A stretch of 64,000 nt of DNA from Thiodiazotropha sp040506975 (lineage in GTDB: Bacteria; Pseudomonadota; Gammaproteobacteria; Chromatiales; Chromatiaceae), in assembly GCA_965211775.1 (NCBI GenBank), contig OZ242974.1, positions 1,054,001 to 1,118,000 on the forward strand, in the 5' to 3' direction. A program made the position numbers and the translations under genes. The notes below the pieces were generated by a model that was given only the letters and a program-made list of their open reading frames with translations, did not search any database and was not told the origin of the DNA. Of this stretch, positions 13,401 to 21,487 are shown piece after piece; positions within the stretch are counted from its first letter, which is position 1; each line of letters begins with the position of its first letter.

Positions 13401-14453
13401 ATGGCGACAATAACCAAGAGGTCGTCAGGCAGATGGAAAGCCGTTGTTCGTCGCAAGGGCTGGCCAACCACGGTCAAAACCTTTCGGGTTAAGAAAGACG
13501 CTGAGGACTGGGCGCGCAGTGTCGAGGATGAGATGGCACGAGGCGTGTTCGTTTCCCGCCGTGCTGCCGAAACCACAACCGTAAAAGAAGCGCTCGACCT
13601 CTACCTGCGTGAAATCACCCCTACGAAGAAGGGCGCCAACTCCACGAACAGGGAGCCAGGCAGGGCGAAGCCGCTAAAGAAGCATCTGGGTGACTACGCC
13701 CTTGCCGCCCTCAATCCCAAGATCCTTGCGGACTACCGCGATCTTCGCCTAAACACTATCAGCAAGAAAACAGGCCGGCCCCTCTCCGCGTCTACCGTCC
13801 GGCTGGAGCTTGCGTTGCTGAGTAACCTTTACACGGTGGCAATACGGGAATGGGGGCTCGGTCTGATCGCCAACCCGGTCGCCGCCATCCGGAAACCCAG
13901 TCCGGGGCAGGGAAGAAACAGACGGCTCAGCTGGAATGAAGCTAAGAGGCTGCTCAAAGCGTGTGATCGGCATTCGAATCCCATGCTGGCCTGGGCTGTC
14001 CGGGTCGCTCTCTATACGGCCATGCGACAGGGAGAGATCCTATCCCTCACATTGGACCAAGTGGACCTGCAAAGGCGCATCGTTCGCCTCAATGCCACAA
14101 AAAACGGCAGCGCCCGAACGGTGCCGCTGTCGAGGCGTGCGACAAGGGTTCTACGCCAGGCCATTGCGCACCCCGTGAGACCCAAGGGTGTTGACCTGAT
14201 CTTCTATGGAGAGCCCGGAAAGGATAAGAAGCGCCGACCCTATACGATCAGCAAGGTTTGGTCTAACACGCTCCAGCGAGCAGGTATTAGCGACCTCCGT
14301 TTTCACGATCTTCGCCATGAAGCAGTTTCCAGGCTGGTTGAGAAGGGGTTGAGCGACCAGGAGGTGGCGGCTATCAGTGGCCATAAATCAATGCAGATGC
14401 TGAGGCGATATACACATCTGAGGGCAGAAGACCTGGTAGAGAAATTGGGGTAG
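13401..14453 (+). CDS. int: Tyrosine-recombinase integrase
   Basis: The 350-residue recombinase starts at the ATG at 13401, 4 bp after GGGAGG. It has an Arm-type N-terminal domain, a core-binding domain and a catalytic domain. The catalytic set is complete: R209 (TAMRQGE), K234, H302 and R305 (HDLRH), H328 (SGHKS) and the nucleophile Y337 (RRYTH). The gene is 122 bp from the tRNA-Thr end and reads into the island. This position is typical for integrases that use a tRNA 3' end as target. It should catalyse integration and excision between the two 46-bp repeats. Confidence 0.95.
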   Translation: MATITKRSSGRWKAVVRRKGWPTTVKTFRVKKDAEDWARSVEDEMARGVFVSRRAAETTTVKEALDLYLREITPTKKGANSTNREPGRAKPLKKHLGDYALAALNPKILADYRDLRLNTISKKTGRPLSASTVRLELALLSNLYTVAIREWGLGLIANPVAAIRKPSPGQGRNRRLSWNEAKRLLKACDRHSNPMLAWAVRVALYTAMRQGEILSLTLDQVDLQRRIVRLNATKNGSARTVPLSRRATRVLRQAIAHPVRPKGVDLIFYGEPGKDKKRRPYTISKVWSNTLQRAGISDLRFHDLRHEAVSRLVEKGLSDQEVAAISGHKSMQMLRRYTHLRAEDLVEKLG

Positions 14454-14617
14454 CTATTGCTGTTAGAGAGTAGCCCGATAGGTAATAATAAGAATATTAT
14501 TACTATTATTATTACTCCAAAAACGAGTAGATGTTATTGGTGACTGGCATTCTCCGATCTTAGCAGGACTATCGGATAGCGGTATGCTGACTCAGTTGTC
14601 AGAATGAGGAGGTCATT

Positions 14618-14800
14618 ATGGCTGACGAAGATAATATGATGGAGAATGATCAGACTGAAGAAGAGTGCCCTATGTGTGGAGGAGGGGGCGGATGGCCTCA
14701 CCCTTTGCGGCCCGGAGGGTTTGAAAAGTGCCGCGTGTGTAATGGTACAGGAAAAATAACTCCGGATAATGGAGCGGAATATCAGGTTTCTGAAGAATGA
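14618..14800 (+). CDS. Small CxxC zinc-finger-like protein
   Basis: A 60-residue protein with a strong ribosome-binding site (GAGGAGGT, 14606-14613). It carries two cysteine pairs, CPMCGGGGGW and CRVCNGTGKI, in the DnaJ-type CxxCxGxG style, between acidic ends. One such module could hold a single zinc ion. The stop overlaps the next ATG (ATGA), so it is co-translated with the 65-residue gene. Function unknown; common as accessory genes on integrated elements. Confidence 0.7.
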   Translation: MADEDNMMENDQTEEECPMCGGGGGWPHPLRPGGFEKCRVCNGTGKITPDNGAEYQVSEE

Positions 14801-14994
14801 TTGTTAACGACTTACCGGAAAATTATCGGCAAGCACTTGAAATAGTCGAGGGAGCGGGGGGCAAAGTGTCGGAATTTGCCAAAGATTTAGTGCGTGATAA
14901 ACAGAGACTAGGGCTGAGTGATGATGACATTATTGCTTTCTTAATCGATCGATACAAAGTCACTAATAATGAAGACCGCTCGAGCAGCGAATAG
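14797..14994 (+). CDS. Small hypothetical protein
   Basis: A 65-residue, mostly helical protein coupled by ATGA overlap to the zinc-finger-like gene before it. Its middle (SEFAKDLVRDKQRLGLSDDDIIAFLIDRY) looks like a short helical DNA- or protein-binding unit. I do not recognise the family. A fragment resembling AKDLVRDKQ reappears in the tiny ORF that follows. Confidence 0.55.
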   Translation: MIVNDLPENYRQALEIVEGAGGKVSEFAKDLVRDKQRLGLSDDDIIAFLIDRYKVTNNEDRSSSE

Positions 14995-15003
14995 GGCATC
15001 AAG

Positions 15004-15102
15004 ATGAATAGACCGGGAGACCCAGAGGCAATACAACTCGCAAAAGAGATGGTTCGTGATCAAGCTGATGCAGGTGGTGTTTTAAAGCAACAAACTATGT
15101 AA
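15004..15102 (+). CDS. Tiny ORF, possibly a decayed paralog
   Basis: A 32-residue frame (MNRPGDPEAIQLAKEMVRD...) starts 9 bp after the preceding stop. AKEMVRDQADAG echoes AKDLVRDKQRLG of the upstream 65-residue protein, suggesting a shortened duplicate or a small co-transcribed peptide. No clear ribosome-binding site. Low certainty. Confidence 0.3.
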   Translation: MNRPGDPEAIQLAKEMVRDQADAGGVLKQQTM

Positions 15103-15231
15103 GTTCCTGCATCAGTACAGCCTTAGCGAATGATTTTTGCCGTTTTCTGAGGCGACCCCAAGTAAATGAATCCTATTAATTCTCATTTGAGGCGAGTTGT
15201 ATAGTACCCAAACTAAAACAGTAGATTTCGA

Positions 15232-18099
15232 ATGAATAATAGGCTAGGACGCGCATTATGGTCCGGCATCAGCCGGATTGACATCACCAAAGAAGGTATT
15301 GTGATCAAGCCATTGCTTGGCAAGTCACGGGTATGTGTATTTTCAACTATATCGACACCGGTATTGATTTCGCCCACTTTGCTAGGTTCCCGGTTGGTTG
15401 TTGGCGGCGAGGTTATTGCACAGCGCCTGTCGTTTGCAGCAGCTTCTGGCCTGGTGGAAGTCTATCGGGACCATCGTGAGTCGTACTGGCGGCAAAAACT
15501 TATGCCTGCGATTGAAGCAGTAAATGCTGCAATGGTTCCATTTATGGCATTGCAAAAGAGGAATCGCTACCTACGTGCCAGTGAATTAAATGATGCTTTT
15601 CATGATTTCAAATTACATACCTTTGTTCTGACGCATTTGGATGATTGTGCGCTGCTGGGATTGGCAGTGCCGGATGGAGTATCTGAAATGAAGGCTTTTC
15701 TTGATGCTCCTGATGCATGGCGTAACACTTTGAACGACCGTTTGCTGGCGGTGCAGGAAAGCCATTTCTCTCCCTTGTTTGATTCGCTAGAGAGCCACCC
15801 ACTGACGCCACAACAACGTAAAGCCTGTATTGTCGATGAAGATAATATCCTTGTATTGGCGGGCGCGGGTACTGGAAAAACCAGTACTATGATGGCGAAG
15901 GCAACATACCTGGTCAAAGCGGGTTTGGCTAAGCCAAACGAGATTCTTATGTTGGCTTTTGCCAAAAAAGCACGCGAGGAACTAGAAGAGCGCGTATTTG
16001 GCATTAACGGTATGGAAGGAGTGCAAGCGGAGACTTTCCACTCTCTTGGTTGCAAAATTATTGGTGCCGTAGAGGGAAAGCGTATGGCGGTTTCGGTGTT
16101 GGCGCAAGATGATGTTAAGCGCTCTAAGTTTATCGATGAAGGGATTGAAGAGCTTCAGGCTGATAGGCGGTTCCTTCATGCACTTCGTGAATTTTTCGGT
16201 AATTATCTGCTACCTATACCTAATGATCTGCAATTCAAGAACTTTGGTGAATATTTAAGGTACTTGAAAAAACATGAGATCCGATCACTTAATGGTGATG
16301 TGGTGAAGAGCTTTGCCGAGCTGGAGATTGCCAACTATCTCTACATGAACGGCATCGAGTACATATACGAAAATAAGTACGAGTATGAAACAGCTACCGC
16401 TAAACACGCGCAATACAGGCCTGACTTTTATCTTCCCGATCTCGAAGTATATATCGAGCACTATGGTGTGGATCGTAACAATAACACAGCACATGGCATC
16501 GATAAGAAAAAGTATTGGAAAGATATCGAATGGAAGCGTGAGTTACATCGTGAGCATGGTACTTCTTTAATTGAGACATACAGTTACGAAAGAGGAGAAG
16601 GCAATCTGTTGAAATTCCTTGAAGAGCGGTTGCGTACCCATTGTGAAATGCGCGGCGTGGAATTCGAGACCGTTATTCAAGAAAAACCATTTGATGCAAT
16701 ACGTGATTTGGGTAGCTATAAGGTATTCTCTAAGCTGCTCAACGATTTTCTGACTGTATTTAAGGGTAGTCCCTGGACCGTGCGGGAATTGCGTAATCAA
16801 CTAGATGGAAGTTGGAATGACGCCAGACTGGGTGTGTTCCTCCATGTTTTCGAAGTGGTCAGGGAACGTTATGAGGATGCGTTAGAAAAGAGTAAAACTA
16901 TCGACTTTAATGACATGATTAAAAAGGCTACGGCCTATGTCGAGAATGGTGAGTCTAAGCCAGCCTATCGTTATATTATGGTAGACGAGTTTCAGGATAT
17001 ATCGCCTGCTCGTGCTGCATTGGTAAAGGCCTTGCGTGACAAGGTGCCTGGTTGTGCGCTGTTTTGTGTAGGTGACGACTGGCAGGCCATTTACCGATTT
17101 ACCGGGAGCGATGTGACACTGACAACAAAATTCCAGGAGCATTTCGGCCACACTGAACGGGTAGATCTGGATAAGACATTTCGGTTTAATAATCGTATCA
17201 GCGACGTTGCCTCGCGCTTTGTACAGACAAATCCTGGCCAGCTACGAAAGACGATATGCACCCATGCCAATAGCGAGCGCACCGAGATTTGCATTATAAG
17301 TAAACCAGATCGAGATGCAGCCTTGCAGCAGGCATTGGAAGAGGTTGTCAAGCGTGCGGCAGGCAATAGGGTATCAGTGTTCCTGTTGGCCCGCTTTAAC
17401 GACAGTAAGCCTGACGATCTAAAACAGCTTCAACGAGAGCATCCGAGTTTGGATATAGGTTTCCATAGCGCACATCGCTCCAAAGGTCTGGAGGCGGATT
17501 ACGTGATCCTCCTGGATGTAATTGAAGGGAAAAAAGGGTTTCCGTCAATGATGGAGACGGACCCGATACTTGAACGAATTTTGCCTACGTTGGAAACATT
17601 TCAATTTGCCGAAGAGCGGCGCCTTTTTTATGTGGCGCTTACAAGGGCGCGAAATAGTGTATGGTTGCTGACTCAGCCTGGTAAAGAGTCACTGTTTATT
17701 AGTGAATTGGCACAAGATGGTTACGACGTGAATTTTGATCGGGACCAGCTGGCTGAAGCCGTTATCTCGACGGTGCGCTGCCCAACCTGCCTGGATGGGG
17801 TATTGGAGCGGCGCCAAGGAAAATACAAAGATTTCTACGGGTGCTCGCTTTATCCCTATTGCGATGGTATGGCGGAATCCTGTCCCGTCTGTGATATGGC
17901 GCCTTTAACAACAGATGGTCACCAGCATCGCTGCGCCAATCCAGACTGCTATTTTGAAGCAGATACCTGTACTGAATGTGGGACTGGTTACATGAAGTTA
18001 ATCACAAAAGGCCCCTATGGTCCATTCTATGGTTGTAGTAATTGGCGGGGAGATATGCGTACAAGTTGTATGAGAAAGAGGCCAGTTAAGCAGAAATAG
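15232..18099 (+). CDS. Helicase IV-like UvrD/Rep superfamily I helicase with zinc-finger tail
   Basis: The 955-residue protein has the full SF1A set: Walker A AGAGTGKTST at about 210, Walker B VDEFQD at about 584, motif III CVGDDWQAIYRFTGS, and motif VI FYVALTRAR. Between motifs Ia and II there is a PD-(D/E)XK-like segment (YRPDFYLPDLEVYIEHYG, about 395-412), as in helicase IV-type proteins. The last 100 residues hold topoisomerase-type C4 zinc fingers (CPTC, CPVC, CTEC with downstream partners). It should translocate 3' to 5' on single-stranded DNA. On this island it could serve DNA processing after transfer, or defence; the sequence does not decide. Confidence 0.9.
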   Translation: MNNRLGRALWSGISRIDITKEGIVIKPLLGKSRVCVFSTISTPVLISPTLLGSRLVVGGEVIAQRLSFAAASGLVEVYRDHRESYWRQKLMPAIEAVNAAMVPFMALQKRNRYLRASELNDAFHDFKLHTFVLTHLDDCALLGLAVPDGVSEMKAFLDAPDAWRNTLNDRLLAVQESHFSPLFDSLESHPLTPQQRKACIVDEDNILVLAGAGTGKTSTMMAKATYLVKAGLAKPNEILMLAFAKKAREELEERVFGINGMEGVQAETFHSLGCKIIGAVEGKRMAVSVLAQDDVKRSKFIDEGIEELQADRRFLHALREFFGNYLLPIPNDLQFKNFGEYLRYLKKHEIRSLNGDVVKSFAELEIANYLYMNGIEYIYENKYEYETATAKHAQYRPDFYLPDLEVYIEHYGVDRNNNTAHGIDKKKYWKDIEWKRELHREHGTSLIETYSYERGEGNLLKFLEERLRTHCEMRGVEFETVIQEKPFDAIRDLGSYKVFSKLLNDFLTVFKGSPWTVRELRNQLDGSWNDARLGVFLHVFEVVRERYEDALEKSKTIDFNDMIKKATAYVENGESKPAYRYIMVDEFQDISPARAALVKALRDKVPGCALFCVGDDWQAIYRFTGSDVTLTTKFQEHFGHTERVDLDKTFRFNNRISDVASRFVQTNPGQLRKTICTHANSERTEICIISKPDRDAALQQALEEVVKRAAGNRVSVFLLARFNDSKPDDLKQLQREHPSLDIGFHSAHRSKGLEADYVILLDVIEGKKGFPSMMETDPILERILPTLETFQFAEERRLFYVALTRARNSVWLLTQPGKESLFISELAQDGYDVNFDRDQLAEAVISTVRCPTCLDGVLERRQGKYKDFYGCSLYPYCDGMAESCPVCDMAPLTTDGHQHRCANPDCYFEADTCTECGTGYMKLITKGPYGPFYGCSNWRGDMRTSCMRKRPVKQK

Positions 18100-18144
18100 T
18101 ACTTCGACATTCGGAATGGCAGAAAACAAAAACATGGGTGTACT

Positions 18145-18327
18145 ATGAAGATAGATAAGCGAGATCAGCTGACTCGCAACGCCATGGCCGACGTGAGGGC
18201 CAATCGCGTGGTCGATCACCAGGCCGTCCAAGACTGGGCCGACAGACTGGATTCCAACAAACCGCTGCCGGCACCAACAGCGAAAAAGGCGGCACAAGAG
18301 GCCGCCTCGTCAAGGTCGAATATCTGA
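18145..18327 (+). CDS. Small antitoxin-like / regulator-like protein
   Basis: A 60-residue protein of which the segment VDHQAVQDWADRLDSNKPLPAP resembles the C-terminal part of CopG-type antitoxins ('V..W...L.....P.P'). No toxin partner is adjacent on the same strand. It converges with the minus-strand gene ending at 18330, only 2 bp away. Assignment is tentative. Confidence 0.5.
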   Translation: MKIDKRDQLTRNAMADVRANRVVDHQAVQDWADRLDSNKPLPAPTAKKAAQEAASSRSNI

Positions 18328-18329
18328 AA

Positions 18330-18569
18330 CTACGCAGGATCCGGAAAAGGCATCGCCTGGCGCAATGTATCCTGCGCCTCCAGAAAGTCATCCCTGCTGG
18401 CCAGCCCCGTTTCTGCCTGGTAGTACAGAATCGTGACCATGTTTGCGACGGCTTCCGCTATTGGCGAAATCTGCCGGGCCGTCTCCTGATCGATCCAATC
18501 GATATCCAGAAGCTGACTGGCCGCCTGGTGCATCACTTGGCCGGCTTCGATATTATGTTGCATTGCCAT
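18330..18569 (-). CDS. Small hypothetical protein downstream of trbL
   Basis: A 79-residue acidic, helical protein with a strong ribosome-binding site (AGGAGGTGAAAA-ATG). It is the last gene of the minus-strand traK-trbJ-trbK-trbL series, in the place of trbM in RP4, but shows no similarity I can recognise to TrbM. A 9-bp-stem hairpin separates it from trbL. Function unknown; a role in transfer is inferred only from position. Confidence 0.65.
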   Translation of the reverse strand: MAMQHNIEAGQVMHQAASQLLDIDWIDQETARQISPIAEAVANMVTILYYQAETGLASRDDFLEAQDTLRQAMPFPDPA

Positions 18570-18601
18570 TTTTCACCTCCTATCAGGTGTTGAGTGGAAG
18601 T

Positions 18602-18630
18602 GCCGGTCGGTTGTCGAAGAGCCGACCGGC
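18602..18630 (-). terminator. Stem-loop just after trbL
   Basis: GCCGGTCGG and CCGACCGGC form a perfect 9-bp stem with an 11-nt loop, 6 bp after the trbL stop. There is no U-tract, so it may be an attenuator or RNA-processing hairpin rather than a full terminator. Confidence 0.45.
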
Positions 18631-18635
18631 GCGCT

Positions 18636-20132
18636 TCAGGACTGTTTGGTATCAGTCCCAACAAAGGCAGCGATCTCCGCTGCCATATCAACCTCAGTCT
18701 CATCGGTAGATTCCAAGCTATTGCCGTGAGATGAGGAAGCAGAGTCTGCGGCCCTTGCCTGAATCGCATCCGCTATGCGACCGCCTGTAGTGTCTGCAAT
18801 CCGCTCCTTGGCCGATTCAACCACAGAGCCTACCTTTGCCTTTGCTACATCTGCGGTACCCTGAGCCAAGTTGGAGAGAAACCCTCCAGTTGAATCGGAA
18901 CTTCTATTGCCTGGCGTTTGATCACCCTGGGTATCTGGAGATACAGAGGCAGCAGAGCCTCCGGATACATCGCTGGAAGATCCGGCTGGTTTTCCAAAGG
19001 GTATTTCCCCAGAAACACCACTGGAGTCTGACCCGCCGTCAGCTCCTCCAGCGGCCATATCAGAAGCCGCTGCTAACATCTCACCGCCACCCCCAAAAGA
19101 TCCCGTATTTGCAGCTGAGAAGGCCGCCTTCAGTGCAGACATCCCCCCGGCTACCTCGGCAGCTCCGGACGAAATCATTGAACCCGCCATTGTGGTTGCA
19201 GCAGCAGCCGTTCCAGCAGCACCCAGCATAGCGCCAGCCCCAAACTGTCCGATCCCCATACCACCAGGTGCGTGACCGGTGATGATTCCGGACAGTAGCT
19301 GCGGCACTTTGGTGGTCAACAACAATATCGTGAAAATCACTACGGCGATGACGACCAATTCTGACAGTTCAATGCCAGCCTGCATTTTTGTGTAATAGTC
19401 GTTGATCAATGACACGCCGATCCCAATGATTAGAATCATTGCCATTATCTGGACAGCGAGCCCCAACACCGCTTTGAAGTAGTTGATCGCCATCTCAGAG
19501 GTCCAACGGGACCCGCCGAATCCCAGGAAGAAGATACCGCCGTAGGCCATGATCCAGGACGAGATATAAAGCATAAGTACGTTCACTGCGATCATGACAG
19601 TCATCGCCAGCACAATAAGGCCAAGTGTGATACCAAACGCACTATCAATTGGCGACCATAAAGACGATTCTGCGAATGTTTTGCCGAGCATGATGAAGCC
19701 GATATCCACAACCTCTGATGGCGTAAAGTTAGCGCTGTATCCGCTCAGACCTGCGGCAGCCCCTCCTAGCTGTCTGAGCGAATTGATTATTGATCGTGCG
19801 AAAGCAGGCCCGTTGATCAATAGCCACCAGAAGAATCCGGTGAAAACCGTAAATCGTACCAATTCAGCGAAGAACTCGCCGATGTCGGCCTTCCGCAATG
19901 CCATCATGCCAAACGTCCACACCATCGAGATCAGCACCAATGTCCAAAACAGGCGGGTTGCGGCCGATTCAAATATGCTTGCCCATGAGCTCGCGTTAGA
20001 TTGAAACCGACTCAAGACCTCATCCATGATGCCATCATTGTTAATGGCGGCACTTGCATCCGTTGTTAACAACAGTAAGCCAATCACTGCCGAGAAGATG
20101 ATTAACGCCGGGATTTTGTTAAAGTTTTTCAT
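18636..20132 (-). CDS. trbL: TrbL/VirB6-like conjugal transfer membrane protein
   Basis: A 498-residue protein when started at the ATG at 20132, preceded by AAGGAG; an in-frame ATG 30 bp upstream is less likely. It begins with a signal-like hydrophobic stretch ending ASA, followed by about six membrane spans (for example GLIVLAMTVMIAVNVLMLYI and MILIIGIGVSL) and a Gly/Ala/Ser-rich hydrophilic tail of about 200 residues. This is the usual TrbL plan. TrbL is the polytopic inner-membrane channel component of P-type type IV secretion systems. It follows trbJ and trbK in RP4 order. The other mating-pair genes are missing from the island. Confidence 0.88.
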   Translation of the reverse strand: MKNFNKIPALIIFSAVIGLLLLTTDASAAINNDGIMDEVLSRFQSNASSWASIFESAATRLFWTLVLISMVWTFGMMALRKADIGEFFAELVRFTVFTGFFWWLLINGPAFARSIINSLRQLGGAAAGLSGYSANFTPSEVVDIGFIMLGKTFAESSLWSPIDSAFGITLGLIVLAMTVMIAVNVLMLYISSWIMAYGGIFFLGFGGSRWTSEMAINYFKAVLGLAVQIMAMILIIGIGVSLINDYYTKMQAGIELSELVVIAVVIFTILLLTTKVPQLLSGIITGHAPGGMGIGQFGAGAMLGAAGTAAAATTMAGSMISSGAAEVAGGMSALKAAFSAANTGSFGGGGEMLAAASDMAAGGADGGSDSSGVSGEIPFGKPAGSSSDVSGGSAASVSPDTQGDQTPGNRSSDSTGGFLSNLAQGTADVAKAKVGSVVESAKERIADTTGGRIADAIQARAADSASSSHGNSLESTDETEVDMAAEIAAFVGTDTKQS

Positions 20133-20146
20133 TTTGGGTTTGCTCC

Positions 20147-20362
20147 TTATATGTCGCCCCATGATTTGGGGGCTTTGCTCGGCTTGAATGGGTTCTCTCT
20201 AGTGCATTTCGATGCGAACTCCTTTCGGAGACTCTCCGGCTCCAGGGCCATGATGTTTTCGCGCTTGCAGTTCTCGATGTTCACTTCTGGCATGGTTGTC
20301 TGCTCTTGTGAACACCCTGCAAGTGTGAGAAACGCAATCATCGACAATTTCTGAATAGTCAT
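20147..20362 (-). CDS. trbK: TrbK-like entry-exclusion lipoprotein
   Basis: A 71-residue lipoprotein with signal peptide and lipobox (LTLAGC, Cys at residue 17), then the conserved EEX pattern PEVNIENCKRENI...EFASKC. The two later cysteines probably form a disulfide. TrbK of IncP plasmids sits in the inner membrane and blocks entry of a related element. The gene has a clear ribosome-binding site (GGGAG) and lies between trbJ and trbL as in RP4. Its last seven residues, PKSWGDI, are the same as those of TrbJ next door. Confidence 0.85.
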   Translation of the reverse strand: MTIQKLSMIAFLTLAGCSQEQTTMPEVNIENCKRENIMALEPESLRKEFASKCTRENPFKPSKAPKSWGDI

Positions 20363-20375
20363 ATTTTCTATCTCC

Positions 20376-21155
20376 CTATATGTCTCCCCAGGATTTGGGG
20401 GAAGTGCTCTTAATAAATCCGTTGTTTCGAAATCGCTTGCTCGCAGCCTGTTGACGCGCTTCTTCCGCCATCTGAGCCTGCATCCGTGTGGTCACAGCAT
20501 TCTGTTGAGCGATCAACAGCCCCCGAATCTGCAAGAGCTGGTTGGCCTGCTGGCTGGCGAGCTGGTTGGCGTAACCAATGGCCTCCATCTGGCCCCCTGC
20601 CCCGGTGGCCGCAGACTGAAGCCGCTCCAGTTGCCTGGCGTCGTCCTCTATCGCGTCCTGTTGTTGGTCAAGGCCCTCGAACAATGCGCGGTTTGCGCGC
20701 TGCTGAGATTCATAGCCCAGCGATCTGGTCTCTTCGAGCTTCGCCCACTCGGCGGCCGTACAACCGCCGCTGCCGTCGAAGCAAGGCGAACTCATGTAGT
20801 AATCTAGATCCCCGAATTTATCCAAGTAGCTTTTCAAACTACCCAGGCGCGTTTTGTAGTAGTTCAGGGTATCGATCGCTCCACGCAGATTGTTCATCGT
20901 TGTCGTGGCGTCATCCCAGATGTTCATGGCCGGGGCCATCGTGTTCTGTAGCTGATTCGCGTACTGGTCCAACTGCGTTTTGTACTCCTCGATCTGCTTG
21001 AGGGTTTGCGCAACACTCTCGATGGTGTTGGTGATGTTCTGGGTCAAGTTGGCCCCATCGATCACGGGGATTCCGGCATGTACCTGCCCAGAAAGTGAAA
21101 ATCCAAGAAAAATGGCAATCGAAAAAATTTTAGCGGCTAAAAGTTTGTGTCTCAT
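20376..21155 (-). CDS. trbJ: TrbJ/VirB5-like conjugal transfer protein
   Basis: A 259-residue protein from the ATG at 21155 (ribosome-binding site AGAGGA). A longer open frame upstream crosses oriT and is not coding. The signal peptide ends near VHAG, and the mature part is largely coiled-coil (IESVAQTLKQIEEYKTQLDQY; QQDAIEDDARQLERLQS). This is the pattern of TrbJ, the VirB5-like minor pilus or adhesion component. It ends in PKSWGDI like TrbK. An exact KorB-type operator lies inside its first 10 codons. It is 33 bp from the oriT region. Confidence 0.85.
   Translation of the reverse strand: MRHKLLAAKIFSIAIFLGFSLSGQVHAGIPVIDGANLTQNITNTIESVAQTLKQIEEYKTQLDQYANQLQNTMAPAMNIWDDATTTMNNLRGAIDTLNYYKTRLGSLKSYLDKFGDLDYYMSSPCFDGSGGCTAAEWAKLEETRSLGYESQQRANRALFEGLDQQQDAIEDDARQLERLQSAATGAGGQMEAIGYANQLASQQANQLLQIRGLLIAQQNAVTTRMQAQMAEEARQQAASKRFRNNGFIKSTSPKSWGDI
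21129..21141. promoter_or_regulatory. KorB-type operator (OB), site 1
   Basis: TTTAGCGGCTAAA is an exact match to the RK2 KorB operator TTTAGC(G/C)GCTAAA, and the palindrome extends one base each side. It lies within the first codons of trbJ (LLAAK), where bound KorB could repress trbJKL. Being inside coding sequence makes chance a little more likely than for the two other sites. Confidence 0.65.
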
Positions 21156-21187
21156 TTTAGTGGTCCTCTTAATGATGGCGGGTTGGT

Positions 21188-21291
21188 CTCGCAGAGCAGG
21201 ATGTCCACGTTGAGCACCCCGGTGCGAATAAGTGTCAGTGAAGTTAGTTGATCGGCTTGCCCGGTTAGCTAACTTCACCCATCCTGCCCCC
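21188..21291. other. oriT: IncP-type (RK2/RP4-like) origin of transfer, oriT
   Basis: The segment reads like the RK2 oriT in order and spacing: CTCGCAGAGCAGGAT, then GTTGAGCACC, GGTGCGAATAAG, then an inverted repeat GTGAAGTTAG (21239-21248) / CTAACTTCAC (21270-21279) in the place of the TraJ-binding repeat, then the nick motif ATCCTG|C with the predicted cut after 21287. The match is from memory of RK2 (CTCGCAGAGCAGGAT, GGTGCGAATAAG, CTTCACCTATCCTGCCC). It lies between trbJ and traK. No relaxase gene is present, so nicking would need TraI/TraJ in trans. Confidence 0.88.
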
Positions 21292-21487
21292 AGTTTCGTG
21301 GTCATTATCACGCTGTTACGCTGGCGTACTTTTCGCTGTTGACGCACTATTACCGCGCAGTAGCGCGATAAAAGCGTACTTGCAGTGAGAAAATGGCCGA
21401 AAATAGCGGAAAGCTCTGTGCTTGCTGCAATTCGGCTGCGCACTTGCAGCGAACGAGAGGTGCGGTTGTTGTGTTCCAGCACGATCA

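Noticed and set aside
14480..14520. AT-rich palindrome GTAATAATA-N4-TATTATTAC after the integrase gene
   Set aside because: Low-complexity triplet repeat; symmetry is easily produced by chance and no function is indicated.
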